A stretch of DNA of 64,000 nt. It comes from Roseiarcus sp963794155 (GTDB taxonomy: Bacteria; Pseudomonadota; Alphaproteobacteria; Rhizobiales; Beijerinckiaceae). Below the pieces are notes generated by a model, which did not search any database, was not told where the DNA came from, and saw only the letters and a program-made list of their open reading frames with translations. Location: positions 62,001 through 126,000 of the forward strand of contig CAWCCX010000011.1 in NCBI GenBank assembly GCA_963794155.1, in the 5' to 3' direction. This document shows positions 1-9,452 of the stretch, piece by piece. The position numbers and the translations under genes were made by a program. The first letter of the stretch is position 1. Each line of letters opens with the position of its first letter.

Positions 1-292
1 GTGAGCATGGATCTCACGCATCAGCAGTCGCTGCCGGTCCTGATGTCGCACTGGCCAATTGCAACCAGCGAGAAATATGAGAATCTCGCACTGCAGCGAA
101 GCAAAACGGCCGCGCCGCGCGGCGCAGAGGGCCACAATTCGCGCCCAAATCTGTCTATACCTTCGGATTGTCAGGCGGTAATTATCACGAGTTAACCGCG
201 TTGGGTGTTCGACATCCGACACCGAACCTTCTGTCTGCTAGTGTGACAGAACGCTTGTTCGTCCTTTTCGGCGCCGCCAGATAGATTTGGGG

Positions 293-321
293 TTGACTCC
301 TGGAATGACGTTCGGTACGGA
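293..321 (+). promoter_or_regulatory. Candidate sigma-70-type promoter for the PEP-CTERM gene
   Basis: TTGACT (293-298) is followed after 17 bases by TACGGA (316-321). The start codon at 353 and its ribosome site (AGGGGG, 341-346) lie at a suitable distance. The -10 is a weak match, so this is only a candidate. Confidence 0.35.
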
Positions 322-352
322 GAATGTGGAGACAACCTTAAGGGGGTTTGCG

Positions 353-1021
353 ATGCGGAAGTTTCATCTGTTGGCGGCGGCGACTGTTGCGTGGGTAGGC
401 CTGACCGTTGCCGCAAGCGCTACCTTGATCAGCGTTACCTTTTCCGATTACGGTGTCCCTCCTGGGGCACTTGTCCCTCCTGGCGAAACATCGGTCTCCC
501 TTGCGGGAGCGGTTTTCACGGGCGGGTCTAGCCTTGTGAGCGGGTCCGTGCCCGACGTTTATGCCGCCCCCGCGACGAGCGCGACGACTGTCGTTACCGG
601 CACATATCTCGCGGCCGAACCCGGCGGCACGGCCTCGCTCGCCCTCGGTGCAGCCTGGCAGAAGGTCGAGATCTATGTCGGCTCGTTGGACACCTACAAC
701 TCGATTTCGTTTACATCGGCTGCTGGCACTGTTACCTATACAGGTGCCGAGCTCGCTTCGATGACTGGGGCCATCGCCGACAGTAACCAAGTTCTAGGCA
801 CCTCGAACGGCCTTTTCTCCTTCTTCTTTAGTCCCGGCGAGGCGGCTACGAGCGTGAGCTTCCTTTCGACTTCGCCTGCCCTCGAAGTGGCGTCCGTCAG
901 CGTGAGCCCGACGATCCCCGAGCCCTCGACGTGGGCGATGATGGTGATCGGGTTTATCGGCCTTGGCTACGCCGCGTTCCGCCGAAACGCGAAGGATCAA
1001 TCAGCCGTCAGCCCAATCTGA
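353..1021 (+). CDS. PEP-CTERM sorted exported protein
   Basis: A 222-residue exported protein. An N-terminal signal peptide (about residues 1-24, basic start then an Ala/Val-rich core) is followed by a low-complexity Ser/Thr/Ala/Gly-rich ectodomain. The C-terminus carries the PEP-CTERM sorting tail: PEPSTWAMM, a hydrophobic stretch containing GFIGLGYAAF, then the basic cluster RRN. In this family exosortase recognises the PEP motif and processes the protein at the inner membrane, usually for export to the cell surface or matrix; no exosortase gene lies in this window. The ATG at 353 was preferred over an upstream in-frame ATG because AGGGGG sits 6 bases before it and the signal peptide begins there. 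The ectodomain shows no recognisable catalytic domain, so the specific function is unknown. Confidence 0.85.
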   Translation: MRKFHLLAAATVAWVGLTVAASATLISVTFSDYGVPPGALVPPGETSVSLAGAVFTGGSSLVSGSVPDVYAAPATSATTVVTGTYLAAEPGGTASLALGAAWQKVEIYVGSLDTYNSISFTSAAGTVTYTGAELASMTGAIADSNQVLGTSNGLFSFFFSPGEAATSVSFLSTSPALEVASVSVSPTIPEPSTWAMMVIGFIGLGYAAFRRNAKDQSAVSPI

Positions 1022-1055
1022 CATTCGCCGATATCTCGACTGAAATAGAGGAAAT

Positions 1056-1082
1056 GGCCGCCCCGCGGGGCGGCCTTTTTCT
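1056..1082 (+). terminator. Rho-independent terminator after the PEP-CTERM gene
   Basis: A 9-bp perfect G+C stem (GGCCGCCCC / GGGGCGGCC, 1056-1075) is followed by TTTTTCTT. It lies 35 bases after the stop codon. Confidence 0.85.
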
Positions 1083-1633
1083 TCTAGGGATTGTGACGTG
1101 GGCAAGCGCGACGACGCTTTGGCGATAATCAGAGTGCCGTGCTGTCGTGGCCCCTGTCGTCGGATTCGGAAGAAACGCTGCATTAAAATTTCAGTTGCCT
1201 GCCGCGCAGTGCAGCCTCTTAGTCGGCACGGTCCTTATTGGTCGTCTCGTGCAAAATGACACGATAGCCCTAATCCACCTGACAGCGATCACGGCCAGGG
1301 CGCGGCTAACGCGCGGTTTGGCACAAGCACGCGGAGCCGCCGGCGCGCGGCGCTTCCGTGCCGTCGCCTTCGCGTCGCCGCAGCATTGACGCCTGGCGCC
1401 GGCGCGGCAGCCTCGACACGAACGCCTTGAGGGCGCGGAGCTGGGTCGTCATCCGCTGCTCCGCCGTCCTGACTCGATAAGCCGGCGGCCGCGAACGTGC
1501 GGTAATCCTTTTTAGCCGAAATTAGCGAAACGGGACTTGACCTTGCTGCCCGATCCGCTCAATTCTACATGTGCAGCTTATTGATAGTTTCGGTATGGGG
1601 AAACTCGGGGATTAAATGACGAAGCTTGCATGA
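1083..1633. other. Intergenic stretch with no supported gene
   Basis: About 550 bases between the first terminator and the PEP-CTERM remnant. Short open frames exist here but have no ribosome site, no recognisable motif and no protein-like composition. It may be the eroded body of the second PEP-CTERM gene copy, but no similarity to the first copy's ectodomain is visible by eye. Confidence 0.4.
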
Positions 1634-1855
1634 TTATCTCGTCGAGATAACGGGAGCCAACAATGTAAAGGGAACGACGGCGGGTGCACTGACGCTCGGC
1701 GTCGCAGCGTGTTGACATCGGGGGTTCCTGAGCCGTCGACTTGCGGGATGGTGTTGCTCGGATTTGCGGGCCTTGGCTACGCGGCGTTCCGCCGTAATGC
1801 GAAGACTTCGAACGGTCGAAGTCGCGATTTGATCGCTGGCCGAGCAGAGAGTTGA
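1634..1855 (+). pseudogene. Remnant of a second PEP-CTERM gene (C-terminal anchor only)
   Basis: Read in the frame ending at TGA 1853-1855, this stretch encodes VPEPSTCGMVLLGFAGLGYA, then AFRRNAKT and a basic tail. That is the same anchor as the intact gene at 353-1021; the bases coding GLGYAAFRRNAK are nearly identical in the two. No start codon, signal peptide or ectodomain precedes it, and the frame closes upstream at 1631. Like the intact gene, it is followed directly by a strong terminator. It is best read as a duplicated gene whose front has been lost. Confidence 0.75.
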
Positions 1856-1856
1856 A

Positions 1857-1885
1857 GGGGCCGCCTCGGGGCGGCCCCTTTCTTT
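1857..1885 (+). terminator. Rho-independent terminator after the PEP-CTERM remnant
   Basis: Perfect 8-bp stem GGGGCCGC (1857-1864) / GCGGCCCC (1871-1878) with a 6-base loop, followed by TTTCTTT. It begins 2 bases after the stop of the remnant and resembles the terminator of the intact paralogue. Confidence 0.8.
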
Positions 1886-2021
1886 GGTGGACTTGCCTGC
1901 CCACTCGTGTTTTCGGTGCGGCCCCAGTCGTCGGCAGCGGGGGCCGTCCGGGTTCCCCAGAGCGTCGGTTTCCGAGTTAGCCGAACTTGTTGACTATTAT
2001 AGCGGAATTTTCGAAGAAGAC

Positions 2022-3254
2022 TTAAATCATCACGTCATCCGGCGAATGCGGGGTGACTTGGGAGGAGTTTGGGGATCGCGACCTAGTCCAGAGCGCCAGG
2101 GCGATGGGCAACGGGTCGATGCCGACGCCGGCCCACCATGAGGCCTCATCGCCGTAGCTGTGCAGATCGCGGTGATGGAGTTGGCAGACGGGGACGGTGT
2201 ATTCGTCGCTGACCTTGCGGCCGAGCGCGCGCGGCTGGGCGAAGCGAATGTGATGCGCCTCGCTAGGCGTCCGGCCGCAGACAATGCAGGGCTGAGAGGC
2301 CACGAACTTACAGTGCTCCTTATCGCGCAGGCGAATCGTCTTCCCCGTCATGCGTCGGCGTGGTGCGCCAGGGCCTGAGGGCAGGATGATCGCAGCCGCA
2401 GCGGTGTCATCCGTCGGAGCCAGGAAAGGCTTCTCGACGGGAGAAGCGATTCCTGCCGCCGGCGCTGACTGCGGGTCTGCCTCGCGAGAGGAAGCCGCGT
2501 CAATCGCGGCGAGCCTGTCGCGGAAACCCAATTCGACCCTGTCCGCGTCGGCGGCGATCAGCGTGTTTTTGGCCGCAAGGTTAGCATGGACCCAGACCGC
2601 GGCCTCGTCGGCGGATTGGAGCTGGCCGAGACTGGCGAGCAACCGCTCCCGCAACGCCGCCGATTGCTCAGTCCCGAGAAGTACCCGAGCCGGACGGATG
2701 AGCTTCTCCTTGCCGCGCGTCGCCGCCGTCGCGGCCGCTCCTGCCTCCGCCGCCGGGGCAGGCCGCAGCCGGGCGGGTATGCCAGCATCATCGGCCCTGG
2801 CGGCAGCATCCGCTCTCGCGCCCTCGGCTAAGTCCGGGGCGTTGAGATCGTCCTCGCCGGCGATTCCAACCAGGGTGAACAAGGCGTACCTTCGCGCATA
2901 AGTGAGCGCGGCTCCCATCCGGCGAGGCGCAGAAGTTTCGGCGATCGGGCACACCGGCCATTCCGACGACAGCCATTCTCCGGACGCATGGGCGAGCGTG
3001 GTGGTGAGGCGGATCAGTCCAGCCTCTTTGTCGATCGCGGTGGTTTGCACGGTCGCGATCTCGTGGCCGCCGAGCGCCTTGCGCACGATATCGAGGCCGC
3101 TCGCGAGCGCCGCGTAGCGAAAGGTCTGATCCGTCTCGCGCGGACCGGACGCCCGAATGGTCGCAACCAGCGACTTCTCGGGATTGGTCAGCTCGGCCTG
3201 CGCCTTGGCGAGGGCGGCGGCGATCGCCCCGATCGTTTCACTGGACCGCTGCAT
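2022..3254 (-). CDS. ERF-family single-strand annealing protein fused to an HNH domain
   Basis: A 410-residue protein. About residues 1-170 match the ERF family of phage-type recombinases, which anneal complementary single strands: the helical start, a conserved AALTYARRYAL segment, and a following LVGIAGEDDLNAP. A long Ala-rich linker leads to a C-terminal HNH-type zinc/endonuclease motif (CIVCG, then EAHHI, then PVCQLHHRDLH). The ATG at 3254 has GAAGGAAG just upstream and gives a 17-base overlap with the end of the exonuclease gene at 3238-4089, implying translational coupling. An exonuclease plus annealing protein forms a recombination pair analogous to lambda Red; the HNH addition is less usual. 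Likely a prophage relic that may still be intact. Function is inferred from family resemblance. Confidence 0.75.
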   Translation of the reverse strand: MQRSSETIGAIAAALAKAQAELTNPEKSLVATIRASGPRETDQTFRYAALASGLDIVRKALGGHEIATVQTTAIDKEAGLIRLTTTLAHASGEWLSSEWPVCPIAETSAPRRMGAALTYARRYALFTLVGIAGEDDLNAPDLAEGARADAAARADDAGIPARLRPAPAAEAGAAATAATRGKEKLIRPARVLLGTEQSAALRERLLASLGQLQSADEAAVWVHANLAAKNTLIAADADRVELGFRDRLAAIDAASSREADPQSAPAAGIASPVEKPFLAPTDDTAAAAIILPSGPGAPRRRMTGKTIRLRDKEHCKFVASQPCIVCGRTPSEAHHIRFAQPRALGRKVSDEYTVPVCQLHHRDLHSYGDEASWWAGVGIDPLPIALALWTRSRSPNSSQVTPHSPDDVMI

Positions 3255-4089
3255 GGCTTCCTTCACCCTGCGTGAAAAGATCGAAGCTGACCGCGCCCGA
3301 CTTCGAGCGTTTGGCCCGAACGCCATGGCCGGAGGCTTCCTTGGCGTCCTCGGGCATCAGGGCCTTGAGTTCGGACTTGGCTCGCTCATGGTCGAGAAAA
3401 GCCGAACGGGTGGCGCAGAACAGGCAGGCGAATTCCGCCCAGGAGTTGGACTCGCTCATGTCGACAATACGGACGGCCTCGATCCGCGGCCGCGGCGGCT
3501 CGATGCCATAAGGGCGAGGCGTCTCCCCGGATTGCACGCAGCGCCAGAACCGCTTCTCGGCTGTGACCAGAAAATGCTGATAGAGCGCGTCCCCGGGAAT
3601 GGTCATCTCAATCCATTTGCCCCCGCCGGTGATGATCGAGAGGACCGCCGAGCGGGCGTTGGTCACCCACATGTTGTGCTGGAGCTGAGCCATGTGCTTT
3701 TCCGCCGCCGCCTCTTCCGAGAACGACCAGGGCAGCGCAAACTTGGCCTCGAACACCGCGTCGAGGTCGTTGACAAATCCATCGAGAGTCGCCGCTATCC
3801 ACCGGTGCACAGGATGCTGAACCCAGCGCTGACTGTCGGTGACGGAGCGCCCCGTGTTGCGCTCATACCAGCTTCGGTTCAGCGCCTCGGTGACGATCCC
3901 GAGTTGGACAACGAGGTTGTCGCTGAGGTCCATCGGTTCGACCTCGCCACGTTTTTCCCTCCAGAGACGGATCAGCGCCGCTTCGTCCGGGCTCATGATG
4001 ATCCGCGCATCCGACCCGCCGATGAAGAGCCGCCGGTCTGGCTTTATCGAATGCGGAGCCGGGATGAGGTCGTTCAGTCTAATTTTCAT
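3238..4089 (-). CDS. YqaJ-type viral recombinase (lambda-exonuclease fold)
   Basis: A 283-residue protein with YqaJ exonuclease hallmarks: IGGSDA (residues 23-28), a conserved G64/E68 helix, D103 in TLDGF, the E114-A-K116 catalytic core, and a QLQHNMW helix. Family members digest one strand of duplex DNA 5' to 3' and work with an annealing protein, here the overlapping downstream ERF gene. AAGGAG lies at good spacing before the ATG at 4089. The pair is transcribed away from an XRE regulator at 4250, an arrangement reminiscent of a phage early operon under a repressor. The catalytic residues look intact, so the nuclease could be active. Confidence 0.8.
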   Translation of the reverse strand: MKIRLNDLIPAPHSIKPDRRLFIGGSDARIIMSPDEAALIRLWREKRGEVEPMDLSDNLVVQLGIVTEALNRSWYERNTGRSVTDSQRWVQHPVHRWIAATLDGFVNDLDAVFEAKFALPWSFSEEAAAEKHMAQLQHNMWVTNARSAVLSIITGGGKWIEMTIPGDALYQHFLVTAEKRFWRCVQSGETPRPYGIEPPRPRIEAVRIVDMSESNSWAEFACLFCATRSAFLDHERAKSELKALMPEDAKEASGHGVRAKRSKSGAVSFDLFTQGEGSHAAVQ

Positions 4090-4249
4090 TCGAATTCTCC
4101 TTGGCGGACCGATTTCGTACTGGACCGTGCTTTTCCTTGCCGGTGGATCGGAGCCACCTCAGCGAGGCTCACGATGTTGCGTAGGTCCGATGGAAGCTGG
4201 GTTTACAGACTGTCGTAAAACGATGCTTACGTTTATAAAAGATATATCG

Positions 4250-4564
4250 ATGAGTCAAGCGTTTTTCGATCGGATTGATGATTTCATTTGCCTGTGCGAA
4301 TCGTCGGAAATGATCTCGTCAGCTCAATGTAGGGCCGCTCGAGGCCTCCTTGACTGGAGCCAGCAGGAGCTCGCCGATAAGGCGCGAGTCGGCGTAGTGA
4401 CGGTGCGCCAGCTCGAGGCGGGCACACATCAACCGCGTCGGGCGACGCTGGAGGTGGTGCGGCGGTGCCTCGAATTTGGCGGGGTAGAGTTCATTGATGA
4501 GAACGGCGGGGGCGCGGGCGTGCGCTTCCGCGAGGCCAAGGCGAGGAAACAGACCGAGGAATGA
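4250..4564 (+). CDS. XRE-family helix-turn-helix transcriptional regulator
   Basis: A short regulator (up to 104 residues) with a Cro/C1-type HTH: AQCRAARGLLDWSQQELA, VGVVTVRQLEAG and RRATLEVVRRCLE, ending in the common tail GVEFIDENGGGAGVRF. The ATG at 4310, directly before SSAQCRAARGLL, is an alternative start and fits the family's usual length better; neither ATG has a strong ribosome site. It is divergent from the YqaJ/ERF pair and may control it. A short inverted repeat (CGTAA 4214-4218, TTACG 4227-4231) lies in the shared upstream region and could be an operator, but this is weak. Confidence 0.75.
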   Translation: MSQAFFDRIDDFICLCESSEMISSAQCRAARGLLDWSQQELADKARVGVVTVRQLEAGTHQPRRATLEVVRRCLEFGGVEFIDENGGGAGVRFREAKARKQTEE

Positions 4565-4602
4565 GCTGGGGCTGGCCCGGAAAGGACGCTTTTCAACTCG
4601 GC

Positions 4603-4728
4603 GTTGTTCTGCTGCGGCTGTCGGCCAACGCGGGACACGGCAATGGGCTCGTGCTGGGAACGGTAAGGCCAACCTTGGCCAGCGTTCGTTTTGTTCCAGA
4701 CGACGAGGTTTAGCATCTCATCGTACAG
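4603..4728 (-). pseudogene. Fragment of an amino-methylase DNA methyltransferase
   Basis: On the minus strand this stretch reads NLVVWNKTNAGQGWPYRSQH, then EPIAVSRVG and QNNAEL. That resembles the segment of ParB-linked DNA modification methylases running from the W-N-K-T-N motif through the Y-R-S-Q-H-E motif to the N-N-V-E-L motif. No catalytic DPPY or FGGSG block is present and the frame is closed on both sides, so it is a scrap of a gene common in mobile and prophage regions. Confidence 0.6.
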
Positions 4729-4757
4729 ATCGCGGCCGATGGCGTCCCGTCCGGTCG

Positions 4758-4874
4758 TTCTACGACCTGCTCGACGTTCAGTCGGCATTGGAAGCGGGCG
4801 GCATCGAGTTCATCGGCTCGCCGATGGATGGACCTGGAATCCGAATTCGTACCCTCTCAACGCGCTGCGAATGA
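4758..4874 (+). pseudogene. C-terminal remnant of a second XRE regulator
   Basis: The frame reads FYDLLDVQSALEAGGIEFIG, then SPMDGPGIRIRT. This corresponds to the helix and beta tail at the end of small XRE regulators, parallel to the tail of the intact regulator 200 bases upstream. The HTH itself is missing. Confidence 0.55.
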
Positions 4875-5005
4875 GAAGTCGCTGCCCGTTGGGTCAACTC
4901 AGCCGGGTCAGCATCGGCTCTCGACAAAAGAACAGACCGTGAATACGTGTAGACCAGGAGGAAGGTGAAGAATCATATACGACATGCCGCATTTGGAGTA
5001 CCCCG

Positions 5006-5740
5006 ATGTCAAAGGCTGAAAGGATCGCCGCGGTTCCAAAGACCGTTGGAGTGGATGCCGGCTTTCCCACCCTCGCGAGCGTCCGGCCGCTCCTGGGGCC
5101 GAGTTGGATTATTGAGGGCGAAGATCCCGAACGATACGAAAAGGTCCTCGCGGAGGTTGGCGCCGCAGCGCAGCCTATCGACTTCATCGACTGGTTGTTG
5201 GTGAAAGACATCGTGGACCTGACTTGGGAAATCCAACGGACTCACCTCCAGCGCGAAAGGCTTATGCAGACCGAGCGGCTGTCTAGCCTGCAGACTGTTA
5301 TCTTTTCGATCTTGTACTCGGAAAACGGCTCTTCTTACGCGGTCAAAAATGACCCGACGGTGTCCAGGATCGCGGCGAAATGGGCTCGCGGTGACATTAA
5401 GGGGGTAAAGCGCGTCGACGAGTTGCTGGCTCAGGCTGGGCTCTCGATGGGCGACGTCGATTTGCAGTCGTTATCCACGCAATCCCAGGAATTTGATCGG
5501 CTCGACGAGCGTGACGAGCGCCTTGCCGGGCGTCGCGACGAGATTCTGCGGCAAATCGAGCGGCGACGCTCGGGCTGGGCGAAGCTGGTGCGGCGCGCGA
5601 GCGAGGAAATTATTGAAGGGGAATTCCATGAATTGGCATCGGGCGCACCCGAGGCTGAGCCCGACCTGTCCGACGCAACGACAACAGGACCCGCGGCGGG
5701 TCGGACGCGCAAGGCGCACAGACACGAGACCGCTCCCTAG
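5006..5740 (+). CDS. Uncharacterised protein with coiled-coil C-terminal half
   Basis: A 244-residue protein with no known domain that I recognise. The first 90 residues contain GPSWIIEGEDPERYEKVL and a DFIDWLLVKDIVDLTWEIQR helix. The second half is highly charged with heptad-like helices (about 160-215), and the C-terminus is disordered. Proteins of this type, followed by a gene beginning with an N-R-x-N-A-R-x-S-T-G-P-R-T motif as here, occur repeatedly in Rhizobiales genomes, often near mobile DNA; this is recollection, not a search result. GGAG stands 7 bases before the ATG. No function can be assigned. Confidence 0.6.
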   Translation: MSKAERIAAVPKTVGVDAGFPTLASVRPLLGPSWIIEGEDPERYEKVLAEVGAAAQPIDFIDWLLVKDIVDLTWEIQRTHLQRERLMQTERLSSLQTVIFSILYSENGSSYAVKNDPTVSRIAAKWARGDIKGVKRVDELLAQAGLSMGDVDLQSLSTQSQEFDRLDERDERLAGRRDEILRQIERRRSGWAKLVRRASEEIIEGEFHELASGAPEAEPDLSDATTTGPAAGRTRKAHRHETAP

Positions 5741-5754
5741 GGCGAAGCGAAGCG

Positions 5755-6259
5755 ATGGTCGCCAACAATCGCCAAGTAAGGGCCAATCGCGCCAACGAGG
5801 CGCGAAGCACCGGACCGCGCACTGAGGGGGGCAAAGCCGCCACGCGGCTCAATGCATTGCGTCATGGCCTGGCGGCCGCGTCGCACTATGAGCCCGGTGC
5901 CGGCCAGGAGATCGAGGCGCTCGCGCATGCGATTGTGGGCGCGGAAAAACGGGGATCCGAACTGCTGGCCTTGGCGCGCCGGGTGGCGGATGCCGAGTTG
6001 AGCTTACGACGTGTCCGGAGCGCGCAAATGCTTCTTACCTCCACGGCCTCTAGAGAACTTAAGAGCAGATTCATCGGGTCTAGTTCACGGCGCCTCGCGC
6101 AATGAAGTCAGTCCGCTGAGGATATTGAGTAAAGACTTTGAAGCGGGCGCCCTCGACCGCTATGAAAGGCGCGCCCGGTCACGACGCAAATTTGCGATCC
6201 GTGACTACGAAACCGCCCGGGCGGCATTGGAGGCCCGCCAACGACCGATCGAAAACTAG
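5755..6259 (+). pseudogene. Uncharacterised gene with an internal frameshift
   Basis: The frame from 5755 starts MVANNRQVRANRANEARSTG and contains LNALRHGLA, a typical opening of a small uncharacterised alphaproteobacterial family. It ends prematurely at 6105. The expected C-terminal signature (LDRYERRARSRRKFAIRDYE) continues in another frame to a stop at 6259, so a frame change lies between about 6050 and 6125. It starts 14 bases after the preceding gene and is probably co-transcribed with it. Function unknown; either a genuine disruption or a base-call error. Confidence 0.6.
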
Positions 6260-6405
6260 GCTTCAGAGCGAATGGCGACCGTGGCAATTCAAAACCAACT
6301 AACGTATGTATTATACTCATTTTGGCAAAACGAACCCAATTTGCGTTTAGCGGATTGATCGCCGTATGATTCCTTGTGTGGCCGCGCGGACCGAATGGAA
6401 TCGCC

Positions 6406-6879
6406 TTAGAATTCCAACATTCCCGCCGGATCGGCCAGACGATGCAATCGATCGGCGGCGGCCTGGGCGAAGCGCAGCAAGAGCGCCCGGCGGCTGGCCG
6501 GCGCCATGCGCTGAAGCTCGCCTTCACGCACGATTTCGGCCCCGAAGGGATCGGCGACGATGAGGCCCGCCTCGACCGGCATCATTTCGGCCGGCGTGCA
6601 CTCCGAAATGGCGAAATAAAGCCGGTCGCATGAGGCGGCATAGTCGCGCCATTTCCGATCGGTGCGAAAATCCGCCGGCGACGACTTGACCTCGACGATC
6701 AGCACTTCGCCGTCCCGATTGACCGCGGCGATGTCCGCGCGGCGCCCGTCGGTCAACGGCAGCTCGGTCAGGCTCGAGAACCCGCGCGTCCTCAGAAGCC
6801 GCCGCACGCCGCGCGCGATCATCAGCGCGGTTCCCGATTGGCGCCCGTCTCCCGGAAGGCCCTGCCATTCATCCTGCAT
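6406..6879 (-). CDS. mmcB: MmcB family DNA repair protein (DUF1052)
   Basis: A 157-residue protein of the MmcB/DUF1052 family, known from Caulobacter as a mitomycin-C damage response factor. It carries a PD-(D/E)XK nuclease-like core: D49 in RADIAAV, then E63-V-K65 in VEVKSS, followed by DFRTDRKWRDY. The length is normal for the family. Its ATG overlaps the stop of the GMC oxidoreductase gene by one base (TGATG), making it the last cistron of the dpp operon. No SOS box can be assigned, as the gene has no promoter of its own that I can see. Confidence 0.85.
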   Translation of the reverse strand: MQDEWQGLPGDGRQSGTALMIARGVRRLLRTRGFSSLTELPLTDGRRADIAAVNRDGEVLIVEVKSSPADFRTDRKWRDYAASCDRLYFAISECTPAEMMPVEAGLIVADPFGAEIVREGELQRMAPASRRALLLRFAQAAADRLHRLADPAGMLEF

Positions 6880-8489
6880 CAGGCGGCCTTCGCCTCGGCG
6901 AGGATCATTTCGGCCGCCCTATCGGCGATCATCATGGTCGGGGAACCCGTGTTGCCCGAGGTGATGCGCGGCATGACCGAAGCGTCAGCGACGCGCAAGC
7001 CGCCCAAGCCGTAAACCCTGAGCCGCTCATCAACCACCGCGGCCGGATCCTGCACCGATCCCATCCTCGCGGTCCCGACGGGATGGAAAATCGTCGTGCC
7101 GATCTCGCTCGCGGCCTGCGCCAGCTCATCGTCGTCCTTGAACTGTGCGCCGGGCTTGAGCTCGTGGAGCTTATAGCGGGCGAGCGCGGGCGCCCCGGCG
7201 AGCCGGCGCGCAAGGCGGATCGAGTTCGACAGCGACCCGCCGGTCAGCCATCGTCGACAGATAATTGGGCTGGATGACCGGCGCGGCGCGCGGATCGGCG
7301 CTCGCGGCGTGGGTCGAGCCGCGGCTCTCCGGCCGGAGGTTGCAGACGCTGATCGTTATCGCCGGAAACGCATGCAGCGGTTCGCCGAACCGGTCGAGCG
7401 ACAGCGGCTGGACATGGAATTCGATATTGGCGGTGGCGTATTCAGGCGACGACCGCGTGAACAGGCCGAGCTGCGACGGCGCCATGGTCATCGGCCCGCG
7501 CCGGCGAAAGCCGTAGTCGAGCCCGATCAGCGCCCGTTTGAACAGGGACTGATAGTCGACATTGAGCGTGCGCGCGTCTTGGACGGAGAAAATGGCCCTG
7601 AGCTGCAGGTGGTCCTGCAGGTTTTCGCCAACCCCCGGCAGCGCGTTGACGACTGACGCCCCCAGCGCCTTAATGAGTTCCGGCCTGCCGACCCCGGAAA
7701 GCTCGAGGAGCTGCGGCGACCCGATTGCGCCAGCTGCCAGCACGACCTCGCCCCTCGCGCGCGCCTCTTGGCTCTGGCCGTCCTGGATATAGCGCACGCC
7801 CGTTGCGCGACGCCCCTCGAACAGGATGCGCTCGACATGGGCCTCCTTCGCCAGGCGAAGGTTCGGCCGCTTGAGGATCGGCTGGAGAAACCCCCTCGCC
7901 GCGCTCCAGCGGCGCCCGCGGCGTTGATTGACTTCGAAATAGGCCGAGCCTTCGTTGTCGCCGCGATTGAAGTCGTCGATTTTCGGAATGCCGATCTCAA
8001 CTCCGGCCTCGCGGACCGCGTCCAGAATCGGCCACGACACCCGCGGCCGTTCGACCCGCCATTCGCCGCCCGCGCCGTGCAGGGCGCTCGATCCGCCGTG
8101 ATGGTCCTCCTGGCGGATGAAGATCGGCAGCACGTCGTCCCAGCCCCATCCTTGAAGGCCGAGCTGTCGCCAGCCGTCGTAATCTGCCGCCTGGCCGCGC
8201 ATATAGATCATCGCGTTGATGGCCGACGAGCCGCCAACCACCCTGCCGCGCGGATAGGCGATCGAGCGGCCGCCGAGGCCCGGCTCGGGCGCGGTCTTGA
8301 ACATCCAGTCGGCGCGCGGATTGCCGATCGCGTAGAGGTAGCCGACGGGAATGTGGAACCAGATCCAGTTGTCGCTCCCGCCGGCCTCGACGACGAGCAC
8401 GCGGTTGCCGGGGTCGCGGCTCAACCGATTGGCGAGCACGCATCCGGCCGAGCCGGCGCCGACGACGATGAAATCGTAGGTCTCCGCGC

Positions 8490-8493
<4 letters not shown>
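6879..8493 (-). pseudogene. GMC-family oxidoreductase (choline dehydrogenase-like), frameshifted
   Basis: FAD-dependent alcohol/choline dehydrogenase type enzyme. The N-terminus has the Rossmann motif DFIVVGAGSAGCVLANRLS, then GMC signature regions (YPRGRVVGGSSAINAMIY; GEVVLAAGAIGSPQLLELSG). The reading frame shifts near 7226-7236: after STMADRRVAV the correct continuation (SIRLARRLAGA, FHPVGTARMG, YGLGGLRVADASVMP) lies in another frame ending at 6879. Removing one base restores a full-length protein of about 537 residues, including the C-terminal catalytic His region. The GTG start at 8493 overlaps the dppF stop (GTGA). The substrate is unknown; an apparent single-base error or recent inactivation. 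Confidence 0.8.

Positions 8494-9448
<955 letters not shown>

Positions 9449-9452
<4 letters not shown>

Noticed and set aside
1..352. An open frame beginning GTG at position 1 and other short frames before the PEP-CTERM gene
   Set aside because: It touches the window edge, has no recognisable motif and ends without protein-like composition; nothing else is seen in this stretch apart from the candidate promoter.
1147..1389. A plus-strand open frame of 80 codons between the two PEP-CTERM loci
   Set aside because: No ribosome site, no signal or domain, and composition typical of random GC-rich sequence.
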